This document shows positions 42,332 through 52,574 of a DNA stretch of 64,000 bases, in pieces; the stretch's first letter is position 1; every line of letters begins with the position of its first letter. Below the pieces are notes generated by a model. That model made no database searches, had not been told where the DNA came from, and worked only from the letters and a program-made list of their open reading frames with translations. Made by a program: the position numbers and the translations under genes. The DNA is from UBA6168 sp965222975 (GTDB lineage: Bacteria > Bacteroidota > Bacteroidia > Chitinophagales > Saprospiraceae). The stretch is taken from positions 124,001 through 188,000 of the forward strand of contig CBDCVJ010000064.1 of NCBI GenBank assembly GCA_965222975.1, written 5' to 3'.

Positions 42332-43792
42332 TTATAGATTTATCAGCTCATTAATTTTATTTTCTAACCAGCCCCGATTAAATATTGTTTCCGTTTTTTT
42401 AAAATCATTTATTAACTTCTGTCTGCTTGCCTGCCATTTTTTTGAACTTGTAAATCCCTTATTCATTTTCAGCCTAAAAGTATTTTTTGCAAATTTCAAA
42501 AGATTGTAATACCCTTTTTTTTGAAATTCGGTCAATTCCTTGTTCCTTTTTAAATATTGGCGGAAAGCATCTGTTAGCGGGAAAAAAGCCTCCTGCTCTT
42601 CCATGTCATAATAAGTGCGTAATAATAATGATTTTGCGTCGAGGCCGTAACGCACGTCGGTATATTCGACCTGTAATAATAATTTTAAAACATCATCATA
42701 TTGGCTGAGGTAGTAATAATAGGCGGCTAAATTATAACTGTATGCATTTTCACGCACTTCAGGTCGCAATTTGATTTGATAATTTTGGATGAATTTTTTG
42801 ACCCAATCATGTTCATCCAACCGCAGTGCTGTTGTCACAATGTTTTTGTAATGCCATTCGGGGAGGTAACTGTTGGCCAATAGCAATTCTTTTTCAAGCT
42901 GGGATTGGTAGATTTCAAAAAGCTTTCTCAAGAATGCCGTTTTCCCCAAATTGATCTGCCCAATGCAGAAGTTTTGCAATGAATTGTAAACTGCTTGCAG
43001 CTCCCCTTTTGATAAAGTTGATTCATTGTTGGAAATATCAGCCACCAAATCATCATAGCGCATCGGGTCACCTGTTTTCAGCAGTTGGAATAAGGAAAAA
43101 AAAACAAGAACGGATGGGTGAGCCGAGTAATTTGCTATTTTCTTTTCCAGCATATTTAGTGCTTCAACGAGCAATTGGCTTGGAATGAAATCTTTTTTCG
43201 ATATTTTGCTGCGTTGCAACAATTCGCAAGCATCTTTTAGTTTTTCCGTTAGATAGAACACATCAAGCAGTTCTTGCCTTTTTTCCAAAAAACCGTGGCC
43301 TTGTTTGGAAAGCCGCATAGAGGTTTCATCCATTACCTTTAAGGTTTCCAACTCATTGATGTAGAGTGGGTTAGTTAATGTGTTTCTACTGTTTTTATTT
43401 ACTCCGTCAATAAATTCCTGCCAATATTTTTCCATATTAACCAGAAGCTCATTTCCCCAAAACTGCTTATATAATAATGTGTTGTCATAAAGCATCCCGT
43501 TTTTAATGGCTTCTTCTACCCGTAAAAATTGCTCAAGCATCCTGAGAGAATAAGTGAAAAGTATGGCCAATTTTTTTTGGTCGTGAGGCAGGGTAGGGTA
43601 CAGCTTGTGGAATAAAATTTCCCTATGGCATTTCTTTTCTGAAAAATCGGGATATGTTTTTGCCAAATAAATAATTAAGCTTTGAACATCTCTATGCTTG
43701 TTGAAGTAAGGCGAGCAGGCAAACTCTTTGAAACGGGTAACTTGCTTTCTTGAAAGGCTTGCCAACGTTTTGATAAGTAAGTTGTTTACCAT
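42332..43792 (-). CDS. Helical (TPR-like) protein of unknown function
   Basis: 486 residues, no signal peptide, predicted almost all alpha-helical. It begins LLIKTLASLSRKQVTRFKEF and holds repeated helix pairs (YYLSQYDDVLKLLLQVEYTD; KSLLLRTYYDMEEQEAFFPL). The pattern is that of a TPR- or HEAT-like scaffold. I know such long helical proteins as uncharacterised in Saprospirales and relatives, and give no function. It is a single gene in convergent orientation to the PorV-like gene. Confidence 0.7.
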   Translation of the reverse strand: MVNNLLIKTLASLSRKQVTRFKEFACSPYFNKHRDVQSLIIYLAKTYPDFSEKKCHREILFHKLYPTLPHDQKKLAILFTYSLRMLEQFLRVEEAIKNGMLYDNTLLYKQFWGNELLVNMEKYWQEFIDGVNKNSRNTLTNPLYINELETLKVMDETSMRLSKQGHGFLEKRQELLDVFYLTEKLKDACELLQRSKISKKDFIPSQLLVEALNMLEKKIANYSAHPSVLVFFSLFQLLKTGDPMRYDDLVADISNNESTLSKGELQAVYNSLQNFCIGQINLGKTAFLRKLFEIYQSQLEKELLLANSYLPEWHYKNIVTTALRLDEHDWVKKFIQNYQIKLRPEVRENAYSYNLAAYYYYLSQYDDVLKLLLQVEYTDVRYGLDAKSLLLRTYYDMEEQEAFFPLTDAFRQYLKRNKELTEFQKKGYYNLLKFAKNTFRLKMNKGFTSSKKWQASRQKLINDFKKTETIFNRGWLENKINELINL

Positions 43793-43995
43793 CTTTTTTA
43801 GGGCGCAAGATCTAATTATTTTATTAAAAAATCCAATAAAATTACGACGCTGTTTTATGATAAAATATTAATAACCAATTACTTAAAATAAAATTGAAAA
43901 ATATTTTCCCTAAAAATATCCAGAAAAAGCTAAAAAAAGTACTTTTATTCCAGCAAATCCCTCTGCACTTTTGTACTATCAAAATTTATCCAAAT

Positions 43996-46900
43996 ATGAA
44001 CTATACGTTTTACCGCAGATTCGTTCTTGTTTTTAGCCTTATGGCTGCTGCTTGCTCTCTTTTAAATGCCCAGTGTGTCATCGACGATGTTTCCGTCGTT
44101 CAGGGCGATTGCGATGGTGTATATTTCGAGGTGAAAATTGATTTCTTTTATGATGAAGTAGGCAATGAGGGCTTTAAGGTGCAGGGAAATGGGGTGAATT
44201 ATGGCAACTTCCAATATGCTAACTTGCCAATTACGATAGGGCCTCTGTTAGGGGATGGTACCACCAATTATGAATTTGTGGTCATTGACAACCAATTCAA
44301 TGACTGCTCAGATTTTGCAGTCCTTGGTCCAGTTCTATGCGGAGCAGGGGCTTGTGAAATATATGACTTGGCCCTTGAACCCACAGCCTGCGACCCTGAT
44401 GGCAACTATGACCTTTGGATTGATTTTGAGGTACAAAACCCTACGCATACCCATTTTGATGTTATTTACCAGGGAAATGTCATTGGTTATTTTGCCCTGA
44501 CAGATTTGCCGGTCAAAATAGATAATTTTCAAGATAATGGAGAAAACACTCCATTGGTAAAAGTATGTATCAACGACAACAGCGATTGTTGTGCGGCGAA
44601 AGAGTTCGTTGCCCCCTGTAATTCAGGTAATTGTGAAATATTTGACTTGCATGTAACCAATGTTGAATGCGATGGTGACTTTTTTTATATCACGCTGGAT
44701 TTTGAGTTTGCCAATGTAGGCAACGATGGCTTTAAGGTGCAGGGAAATGGCATGAACCATGGCACTTGGAGTTATAATGATGTGCCAATTACAATCGGTC
44801 CATTACCAGCTAATGGAACCTTTTGGGAGTTTGTAGTAAAAGATGTCAACCATCCTGATTGTTCCGATTTTGTTGATTATGGTGAAGTTGATTGCGGCGG
44901 AGGTAGTTGCAATATTTTTGATCTCGTGGTCGAAGTTGGGGACTGCAACAATGATGGCACTTATCATCTATGGATAGACTTTGAATATGAAAACCCCGGC
45001 AACGACTTTTTTGAAGTCTTTTATGAAGGAGAAAACATAGGACTTTTTCCATTAAATGAATTGCCCGTTCACATCCCTAATTTTGAAGACAATGGTGAAC
45101 CCAACCAAGGAATTTTAGTGTGCATTAACGATGTGCCAGATTGCTGTGAGGATGTTGGATTTATGTCGCCCAATTGCAATGGGAATGGCTGCGAATTTTC
45201 CGAATTTTTTGCGGAGGCACATCCTTGCAATAACGATGGGTTTTATTTGCTTGATTTTGAATTCGATGCAGAAAATGTTGGAAATGATGGATTTATCGTT
45301 TTCGCAAATGGTACTGAATATGGCCCATTTGATTATGGAGAGTTGTTTTATACAATAGGTCCTTTGCAGGGAAATGTAGTTTATGAAATTTTGATCAAAG
45401 ATGTTCAGCATCCTGATTGTGTTTACTGGAACGAATGGGGCCCAATTTTCTGCGACGACGAATGCCATATTTATGACCTTCACGCGGAGGTTTCAGATTG
45501 TGACGAAGAAGGTCAGTTTTATGTAAAGCTCGACTTTGAATATGCCAACACGGGTAATGATGGTTTCAGAATAGTTGGAAATGGAAACGTATATGGTTTT
45601 TTTGGTTACGACCAAATACCTGTGACTTTGGGGCCTTTTGAAGCAGGTGCGGTAGATGAATTGGAATTTTTAGTAAAGGATGTCCAACATCCGGATTGTG
45701 GGGATGCGGTTGAAGTTGATGTTCCGGATTGTGAAGGGAATAATGACGATTGTTCTATCTACGATTTAACAGTTGATCTAACTCCTTGCGCAAGCGATGG
45801 TACTTTTTATGTCATCCTTGATTTTGAATATGAAAATACGAGCAATATTGGTTTTAGGGTAGATGGCAATGGGATCAGCCACGGCCTACATAGTTATGCA
45901 GATTTACCTATTAGCATTGGCCCCCTCATAGGAAATGGTACAACACCTTATGAATTAGTAGTAAGAGACTTGAATATGTTTGATTGCGGGGATTTTATAG
46001 AAATAGGCCCAGTAGATTGCGGCATTTCCGGTGATTGTCAAATTACCGACTTGGTCGCAGTACCCGGGAGCTGTCATCAAGACAACACCTACAACCTTTG
46101 GCTGAATTTCGATTTTGAAAATGCTACCAATTTGTATTTCGATGTATTCTACGAAGGCCAGCTAATTGACTTTTTCCCATTAACAAGTCTTCCGGTAGTT
46201 ATCCCCCATTTCGAAAGCAATAGCGAACCTCAGCAAGAAATTAAAGTTTGTATCAACGACATGCCAGATTGTTGTGCGACGTACAGTTTCATTGATCCTC
46301 AATGTATGGAGATAGACAGCCTTTGGTCAGGCGATTCGGACAACAATGGTTTAGTTAAAAATTTTGACCTACTAAACGTTGGATTGTCCTATGGCGCCAC
46401 TGGTCCTATTAGAACCGTTCAGGGAATTGAATGGACGGCATTGGCAGCAGACGATTGGGACAAGACTTTTAATAATGACCTCAATTTCAAACATGCAGAT
46501 TGTGACGGTGATGGTGAAGTAACAAAAGAAGATGTTCAAGCTATTGAGCTAAATTATGGTTCGACACATGGCGATGTAATTACAGATGTCTTTCTTGGTG
46601 GAAATGAGGACGACCCACCATTTTATGTTGACCTTCCTGAAGGTGTTGACTTAACTACAGGCAATCAATTTACTGCTCCCATCATTTTGGGAAATATTGA
46701 TAAGCCTGTTGAAGATTTGTATGGCATTGCTTTTACGTTAATGTTCGATCCTGGGATTATTATCCCCAATAGCATTGAGATGCAATATGACCCAAGTTGG
46801 CTTGGTGTGGCAGATGTTAATTTATTGAATTTTGATAGAACCTTTGCCGATGAAGGGAGGATTGAGGTAGCCTTGGTACGTTCAGACCAAAACGATGTAT

Positions 46901-47304
46901 CAGGGTATGGCAGGATCATGGCATTTATAGGCATCATTGATAATATTGCCGGAAAGGAAGCTATGAAAGTGGAGATTGAAAACGTCCGAGCGATACAGGG
47001 GAATGAAACCGTCATCCCATTACACCGACCAGTTGAGGTAGTTGAACTTTCAGTGGGCACGGAAGAACCACAGCTTGGGGTGTTTGAAGTTTTCCCAAAC
47101 CCGGCGAAAGACCGCTTGTTTTTAGTACACCCGTCTGGATTTGAAATCGAAAATATAACTGTGTATAACATGACTGGTAGCGCCGTTCAAAATGCAACAC
47201 CAAGTAATAACCTATTAAATGTTGGTAATTTAACACCAGGCATTTATACTTTGAAAATTGAGACAAAAGAAGGTCTATTCGTTGAACGTTTTGTAAAATT
47301 CTGA
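43996..47304 (+). CDS. T9SS cargo with eight tandem approximately 90-residue Cys-containing repeats, dockerin-like, cohesin-like and type A sorting domains
   Basis: 1102 residues; the signal peptide ends at SLLNAQ. Residues about 24-773 are eight repeats of two alternating kinds in the order A B A B A A A B. Kind A has GNDGFKVQGNG, then IGPL and KDVxHPDC; kind B has FDVFYEG, PLTxLPV and VCINDxPDCC. Each repeat starts CxIxDL and carries conserved Cys. Residues about 774-860 hold two calcium-loop-like motifs (SGDSDNNGLVKNFDLLNVGL; ADCDGDGEVTKEDVQAIELN), dockerin-like. Residues 874-1010 look like a cohesin module (LYGIAFTLMFDPGIIIPNSI). The last 75 residues (VFPNPAKDRLFL to the end) are a T9SS type A sorting domain. 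ATG 43996 gives the signal peptide. Confidence 0.9.
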   Translation: MNYTFYRRFVLVFSLMAAACSLLNAQCVIDDVSVVQGDCDGVYFEVKIDFFYDEVGNEGFKVQGNGVNYGNFQYANLPITIGPLLGDGTTNYEFVVIDNQFNDCSDFAVLGPVLCGAGACEIYDLALEPTACDPDGNYDLWIDFEVQNPTHTHFDVIYQGNVIGYFALTDLPVKIDNFQDNGENTPLVKVCINDNSDCCAAKEFVAPCNSGNCEIFDLHVTNVECDGDFFYITLDFEFANVGNDGFKVQGNGMNHGTWSYNDVPITIGPLPANGTFWEFVVKDVNHPDCSDFVDYGEVDCGGGSCNIFDLVVEVGDCNNDGTYHLWIDFEYENPGNDFFEVFYEGENIGLFPLNELPVHIPNFEDNGEPNQGILVCINDVPDCCEDVGFMSPNCNGNGCEFSEFFAEAHPCNNDGFYLLDFEFDAENVGNDGFIVFANGTEYGPFDYGELFYTIGPLQGNVVYEILIKDVQHPDCVYWNEWGPIFCDDECHIYDLHAEVSDCDEEGQFYVKLDFEYANTGNDGFRIVGNGNVYGFFGYDQIPVTLGPFEAGAVDELEFLVKDVQHPDCGDAVEVDVPDCEGNNDDCSIYDLTVDLTPCASDGTFYVILDFEYENTSNIGFRVDGNGISHGLHSYADLPISIGPLIGNGTTPYELVVRDLNMFDCGDFIEIGPVDCGISGDCQITDLVAVPGSCHQDNTYNLWLNFDFENATNLYFDVFYEGQLIDFFPLTSLPVVIPHFESNSEPQQEIKVCINDMPDCCATYSFIDPQCMEIDSLWSGDSDNNGLVKNFDLLNVGLSYGATGPIRTVQGIEWTALAADDWDKTFNNDLNFKHADCDGDGEVTKEDVQAIELNYGSTHGDVITDVFLGGNEDDPPFYVDLPEGVDLTTGNQFTAPIILGNIDKPVEDLYGIAFTLMFDPGIIIPNSIEMQYDPSWLGVADVNLLNFDRTFADEGRIEVALVRSDQNDVSGYGRIMAFIGIIDNIAGKEAMKVEIENVRAIQGNETVIPLHRPVEVVELSVGTEEPQLGVFEVFPNPAKDRLFLVHPSGFEIENITVYNMTGSAVQNATPSNNLLNVGNLTPGIYTLKIETKEGLFVERFVKF

Positions 47305-47338
47305 CCTTGCCAGTGTACTTATTGAAGCTAAAACAAAG

Positions 47339-47370
47339 GCCTTGGGAATCACTCCCAGGGCTTTTTTTTG
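47339..47370 (+). terminator. Intrinsic terminator after the repeat protein gene
   Basis: Stem GCCTTGGGA / TCCCAGGGC (9 bp with one G-U) and eight T residues, 34 bp after the stop. Confidence 0.85.
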
Positions 47371-47499
47371 TAATCCATTTGACTAAACAGATCAGAAGAA
47401 TGATAAATGTTAGCTCTGTTTTTGCCAGCAACACCTAATCCGTTTCAATTCTGAAAATATAATGTTAATTTGACGGTTCACACCTAAAATCATACAGTT

Positions 47500-49986
47500 A
47501 TGGCTACTAAAATTACTATTACATTTCTCTCATTTTTTATTTGTTTTCAATCAACCGCCAATAACATTCTTCCTTTCTGGAAAGAGGATTTCAGTATCGG
47601 TCAAATACCAAATGGATGGCAAGTCCAAGATTCGAATAACAACGCTGTTCATTGGCAACATTGCGAAGATTTCAACTTATGCCCCCCTGTCATCTACCAC
47701 GATACTATTTATCCAAACATTCGGTTCAATTCAGCATCAATGGAGAATGGATTTATCTATTTGGCCCCTTTTCAATCCGATGGTTCGCATAGTAGTACCC
47801 TTATGACAGATGCAATAGATTGCAGCGCAAAAGAGCAAGTTTTTCTTACATTTAATACCCATATTCTCGGTCATTTCACCAGCAATTTGGAAGAAGCAGC
47901 AATAATGGAAGTAAAAGCAGGCATGTTTGGAACATGGGAACGGGTAGTCGTTTTCCCCAAATTTAATTCATCTTATGTTGAACCTGACCGGTTGGCTCTT
48001 TCTTTAGGAGACACTTTGATCAGCTCGTTTAATGGCCAACAGGTATGTCTCGACATTTCGGACATAGCCGCTTTCAATGATGAAGTATTTATAAGGTGGC
48101 GCTGGGACTGGGAAGGCGGATCAGATTATTTTTGGTTATTGGACGATATAAATTTATTGGACGAAAACCCGCTCAACGAAAATGCCATTTGGGGGATGGA
48201 TCCAACAGAAGGTGGGTTTGCTGGAGATCTCAATGGTTGGACTGTTCCAAATTCTTTTGGATGTAAATGGACATGGGGCGAGTATGGCTTTATTGAAACT
48301 GGAGACCTGGATGACCTTGCGGATTTATACATTTGTTCTACTACTGCTTCTGACGGAGCCGCTGCATTAAATGCACTGTGCAACCCATTTCCCTCAAATT
48401 CTTTAGCCGACCTTGTATCCCCAACCATTGATCTTTCCGCAACGACTACTGACAAGAAGTTGGGTATTCGATTCACCCAGGCGGGAGTGGTAGGAGATGT
48501 GGGCAATAATAATTTGCCCTTAACTTCTATTATGGTCAGCATTGATGGCGGACAAAATTATATAGACACCATTTTCTTAAATATTACAGAACCCTACGGA
48601 AAACCTTTTTGCAATACCAAACTTGTCACTTTACCAGAAGAAGTGATAGGTGCTGACCAGTTTGTCTTCAAATTTGTTTTTTCAGGGTATAGGTTTTTTT
48701 GGATGATAGATGATGTACGGATAGTCGAATTGTATGAGCATGATTTGAGGATAAGCGAAGATTATTACGCCGTAGCCCCCAATTATAATACACCTGTTGA
48801 TTTAATTGAACCTATAGGTTTTAGGGCAGAGGTACAAAATGTGGGCAGGGTGGACCAGGAAAATACTTCTCTTGTCGTGGAAATCTACCAAGACGATAGT
48901 CACCAAATTGTATTCTCTGACACCCTCTTTTTAGGACTATTGGAAGCTGGTAGTGTGAGCAATGATACTTCTTTCGGTAAAAAGTTCTTGCCCCAACCGG
49001 GGTTATCCTATTCAGGATATTATAAGGTGTCAAGTGAAAATGAAGATGAATACGCAAGGGATAATATTAAACCTTTCCAATTTGAAACAGTTGGGCGGAC
49101 CTTTTCAAAACAAAAAGACCGTTTTTCGATAAATGCGGGTTTCAATGTCATCAGCAATGATTTGAGGTATGAGGTCGGCACCTGTTTTTTCATTCCTCCT
49201 GGAAATGGCGCCAATGCCTATTCAGTTAAATTTGCCTTGGCCAATGCCAATCAAATTTCCCAGAGCAGTACTACCGTAAGTGTTGGGGTTTTTTTATATA
49301 AATGGAAAAAGGGAGGAAACAATGGTGATGCCAATGCTGATTTTATGGCCAATGAAAATGAATATGAAATAGTGGGGGAGGCATTATATGATATAAATGA
49401 TGGGAGCTTGGGCATGCGGGACGTCATTGAAGTGCCTTTTGATTTCCCAATACCCTTGGAAGACAGTACCCATTATTTTGCAACCATCGATTATTTTTCT
49501 CCTGCCAATATAAATGGCCAACAATTTCCAATGTGGATTTCGGGCAGTGAAGAGATAAACTACAACGCAATGTTCGAGGAATCCGAATCAAGTGGCCAAC
49601 CCAGATACGTCTCTATGGTACAATTGCATGGGGAATCAGATTTTCAAGTAAACGCATGGGGGCTGTTAAGAATCCCTTTTATTCAATTGAAAACACAAAT
49701 GGCCACACCTACGTCGGAAGAGCCTCGGGACGAATTGTCTATTGAATTATTTCCTAACCCAACTTCCGGGCAATTCTACCTCAAAGTACCCGAAGAAACA
49801 CAGCATGGTAAATTTGCTTATGAAATTTATGATATTTGCGGCCGATTAGCTTTGCCGCGACAAAATGTGGAAGGTTATGTCAGCCAATTGCCAATTGATG
49901 GCTCACAGCTTGACAACGGACTTTATAACTTGCGTGTCATTTTTGGAAAACAAACGTTTAACCGTTTGTTTGTAAAAGTGGATTAA
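47500..49986 (+). CDS. Secreted protein with jelly-roll-like domains and a T9SS type A sorting domain
   Basis: 828 residues with a signal peptide (first 21 residues, ending QSTANN). Two beta-sandwich domains are seen: residues about 25-220 (DFSIGQIPNGWQVQDSNNNA; FIRWRWDWEGGSDYFWLLDD) and about 228-410 (GDLNGWTVPNSFGCKWTWGE; RFFWMIDDVRIVELYEHDL). A CARDB-like segment follows, then a beta-rich domain and a C-terminal sorting domain (LFPNPTSGQFYLKVPE to RLFVKVD). It shares its domain plan with the next gene, so the two are paralogues. Ligand unknown. Confidence 0.88.
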   Translation: MATKITITFLSFFICFQSTANNILPFWKEDFSIGQIPNGWQVQDSNNNAVHWQHCEDFNLCPPVIYHDTIYPNIRFNSASMENGFIYLAPFQSDGSHSSTLMTDAIDCSAKEQVFLTFNTHILGHFTSNLEEAAIMEVKAGMFGTWERVVVFPKFNSSYVEPDRLALSLGDTLISSFNGQQVCLDISDIAAFNDEVFIRWRWDWEGGSDYFWLLDDINLLDENPLNENAIWGMDPTEGGFAGDLNGWTVPNSFGCKWTWGEYGFIETGDLDDLADLYICSTTASDGAAALNALCNPFPSNSLADLVSPTIDLSATTTDKKLGIRFTQAGVVGDVGNNNLPLTSIMVSIDGGQNYIDTIFLNITEPYGKPFCNTKLVTLPEEVIGADQFVFKFVFSGYRFFWMIDDVRIVELYEHDLRISEDYYAVAPNYNTPVDLIEPIGFRAEVQNVGRVDQENTSLVVEIYQDDSHQIVFSDTLFLGLLEAGSVSNDTSFGKKFLPQPGLSYSGYYKVSSENEDEYARDNIKPFQFETVGRTFSKQKDRFSINAGFNVISNDLRYEVGTCFFIPPGNGANAYSVKFALANANQISQSSTTVSVGVFLYKWKKGGNNGDANADFMANENEYEIVGEALYDINDGSLGMRDVIEVPFDFPIPLEDSTHYFATIDYFSPANINGQQFPMWISGSEEINYNAMFEESESSGQPRYVSMVQLHGESDFQVNAWGLLRIPFIQLKTQMATPTSEEPRDELSIELFPNPTSGQFYLKVPEETQHGKFAYEIYDICGRLALPRQNVEGYVSQLPIDGSQLDNGLYNLRVIFGKQTFNRLFVKVD

Positions 49987-50297
49987 AATAAATTTTCTGT
50001 GGGTTGATGAAATTACGTTGACAATTTCTATTGAAAACTAAGAGGAATCCGAGTTTTAGTATTCCCAGCCTATTAGGAAATCTTCCAGAACTTAATCTGT
50101 CTAATTTTTATTGATGCAAATAACTTATTGCTTATAATCGGGATTAAGACCCCTCAACGGATCTTTTTCCAACCCTTAATCATTCATCAAATTGGGTAAT
50201 TGAAAATGAGATAAACAGGTTTTGAATAAACGACTCCATTTTATTCCACCCTTTTTATAATTATTTTTAAATAGCCCATTTCAAAAAAAGAAAATTT
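49987..50297. other. Gene-free 311 bp spacer
   Basis: I see no coding frame, repeat, terminator or recognisable promoter in this AT-rich spacer between the two paralogous cargo genes. Confidence 0.5.
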
Positions 50298-52268
50298 ATG
50301 ATAAACAAAATTACTTCATTGATTTTTTGTCTCTGTTTGCTGTTCATGAATGGAATTTTTTCGCAAACACAGCCCGATTATCCAGATAAAGAAGTGGCAG
50401 CTTATAAAACTTTAGAAAAAGTTACACCTGGCACTTTAACAACACACACTGTGGATGATGATGATGACAATGATTTTTTGCCACTCGATGCTGTCGTAAT
50501 TTGGGGCGGCCCTGGTGATGCCAATGGTGAATTCGATGGTGGATTGAATGATTGGACTACAACTGGTTTTAGTAAAATTGACGATGATTTAGAGGCTCTA
50601 TGGAAATGGGAAGCGGATGGTGATGCCGCTGAGGGGAATTTTTATACTGGCCTACCTCCGATTGCTTCTCCTTCAGTTGCCAATGGAGCTGCCGTTTTTG
50701 ACTCTGACTTTTTGGACAACAATGGCATGGACAATAATTTTGGTAATGGACCTGCTCCAGGCCCGCAATATTCAGAATTGATTTCCCCTACTATCGATTT
50801 GACCAATCACACTGATGTGGCGTTGAGCTTTTTCAGTTTCTACCGAAATTTTAATACCGATGTATATGTTTCCTTTTCAAATGATGACGGTGCATCTTGG
50901 TCTGAAAATATAGAGCTTTTTGCAAGAACGGGCGGGAATGAATTGATTCAACCCGATACTGAATCACTCATATACTTAGATGGCTCAGGAGGGACAGATC
51001 AATTCAAGTTCAAATTCATTTGGGACGGCAATTATTATTTTTGGATCATTGATGATGTCGCCATCATTGAAAGACCGCACCACGACCTCGTTTTGGATGG
51101 GGTCTTCTACACGCCTTTAACCTATGGCCAGCCTGAAGGTCAAATAGACTCAGATGAGTTCTTCTTTGATTTTTACATTTCCAACCGGGGGGCTGCTGCA
51201 CAAACCAATGTGCAGATGACTGCGCAGATATTTGACTCCAACGATAACATGATTTGGGAAAATACTACAGTGGTTGATGAAATACCTGCTAGAATCACCG
51301 ATTCAATTGAATTGGACAGTACCTTTTTACCTGTAGGATTAGACATTGGAGAATATAGAATGGAATATTTCATAAGTGCTGATTCTACTGATCAATGGGA
51401 AAGAGACAATGATAAAAATACGCTCTTCGCTGTAACAAATTCTGTATTCCAGGCAGAGACCGGAGATTCGGATTTTGAGGAAGAACAAATTATTGGTACA
51501 AATGTCCAATGGGAAATTGGTAATGAATATGTTACTGGTGCAGATTTTATGGGCGAACCCTTTATAGCCTCTTCTGTCACTTTTGCTCCTGTTGATTTCT
51601 CCGCTGCTGAGTCTTTGGATGGCAAATCTGCTCTTGTGGCTGTCCTGGAAAGAACGGATAACTTTTTATATGGTGACAACAATAATTTTCTGGAAGATCA
51701 AAACCTGGTTCTTACAGCGATTTCATCTATTGATTTTACCAATGAAGGGCAGGGACAACTTGTTACGCTTCCAATGCAACCAGGAAGTGGATCTGTTCCT
51801 ATTCTATTGAAAGAAAATACAAGGTATTTTGTCTTGGTTTCCTTCCAACAAGATTCTACTGGCAATGTATTTAATGATGAAGTTGAATACACAGGTAGGC
51901 AAAGGTTTGTAGCTTATGCAGGAGGTTCTTGGTTTGGACGCTTTAGTGAATCTGAATTAATTCCTTTGGTAAGAATGAACCTGGGTATCTTAAGCCATAC
52001 AGATGATAATCCTCTACCTGAGTCGGCTATGAATATTTACCCTAACCCAGTTGGCGATCAATTAACTGCCGAAATTGACTTGGAGGTAGCTTCTAAAGCA
52101 GCTATTACCATATCCGATGTTTCTGGACAGATTCATCAAAAGAGGGATTTCAATCTTTTGGGCAAGAGTTCGATCCAGTTCGATACAAGCGATTTGGCCA
52201 ATGGAATGCACTTCATCCGGTTGGTCACCCCTGAAGGAACAAGAACGATCAAGTTCGTTGTCCAATAA
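50298..52268 (+). CDS. Secreted T9SS type A cargo protein, paralogue of the preceding gene
   Basis: 656 residues. The signal peptide ends near GIFSQ. An acidic run of Asp residues (DDDDDND, about 55-61) precedes a jelly-roll-like domain (DANGEFDGGLNDWTTTGFSK; HTDVALSFFSFYRNFNTDVY; YFWIIDDVAIIERPHHDLVL), corresponding to the second domain of the neighbour. A CARDB-like segment follows (NRGAAAQTNVQMTAQIFDSN). The C-terminus has YPNPVGDQLTAEIDL through TRTIKFVVQ, a type A sorting domain. A terminator follows 33 bp after the stop. Confidence 0.87.
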   Translation: MINKITSLIFCLCLLFMNGIFSQTQPDYPDKEVAAYKTLEKVTPGTLTTHTVDDDDDNDFLPLDAVVIWGGPGDANGEFDGGLNDWTTTGFSKIDDDLEALWKWEADGDAAEGNFYTGLPPIASPSVANGAAVFDSDFLDNNGMDNNFGNGPAPGPQYSELISPTIDLTNHTDVALSFFSFYRNFNTDVYVSFSNDDGASWSENIELFARTGGNELIQPDTESLIYLDGSGGTDQFKFKFIWDGNYYFWIIDDVAIIERPHHDLVLDGVFYTPLTYGQPEGQIDSDEFFFDFYISNRGAAAQTNVQMTAQIFDSNDNMIWENTTVVDEIPARITDSIELDSTFLPVGLDIGEYRMEYFISADSTDQWERDNDKNTLFAVTNSVFQAETGDSDFEEEQIIGTNVQWEIGNEYVTGADFMGEPFIASSVTFAPVDFSAAESLDGKSALVAVLERTDNFLYGDNNNFLEDQNLVLTAISSIDFTNEGQGQLVTLPMQPGSGSVPILLKENTRYFVLVSFQQDSTGNVFNDEVEYTGRQRFVAYAGGSWFGRFSESELIPLVRMNLGILSHTDDNPLPESAMNIYPNPVGDQLTAEIDLEVASKAAITISDVSGQIHQKRDFNLLGKSSIQFDTSDLANGMHFIRLVTPEGTRTIKFVVQ

Positions 52269-52300
52269 GAGGCAACCTTCAGAACTTGACCTAGTACAAG

Positions 52301-52336
52301 AACCGCCCTGCAACCCGTTTGCAGGGCGGTTTTCTT
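52301..52336 (+). terminator. Intrinsic terminator
   Basis: An 11 bp perfect stem AACCGCCCTGC / GCAGGGCGGTT with a 9 nt loop, followed by a T-rich stretch. Confidence 0.9.
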
Positions 52337-52355
52337 TATTGCATTCTCATTACCG

Positions 52356-52518
52356 TACACTTTTTAAATATGTATGCTTTTCAAGCATAAGGGAAAGATC
52401 AATCTAGAGAGGGAGGTGTATTTTTTATTTTTTTTGCAAAAAAAATAAAAAATACACCTCCCTCTCTACTAGGTTCTTCACTCTCAGGCCTGAAATCGAG
52501 TTTGAACCAAAGAGTGTA
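52356..52518. repeat. Nested palindromic element R6 (family B)
   Basis: The core is a perfect 31 bp hairpin at 52405-52468 (arm TAGAGAGGGAGGTGTA plus an AT-rich half, 2 nt central loop). Flanks are imperfect inverted repeats (TTTCAAGCATAAGGG against TTTCAGGCCTGAGAG), and degenerate outer arms TACACTTTTT / TACACTCTTT end it. The right flank aligns with that of R3 (about 18 of 26 positions after CTCTCTACTA). Confidence 0.85.
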
Positions 52519-52574
52519 GGGTAGAGAAATTGCATTACAAATTTCTTAGCTTGCGGCCAAAACAAATCCTTTTC

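Larger units (their letters stand above)
52269..52574. other. Gene-free 306 bp spacer
   Basis: It contains a terminator (52301-52336) and element R6 (52356-52518) and nothing else that I can identify. Confidence 0.7.
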
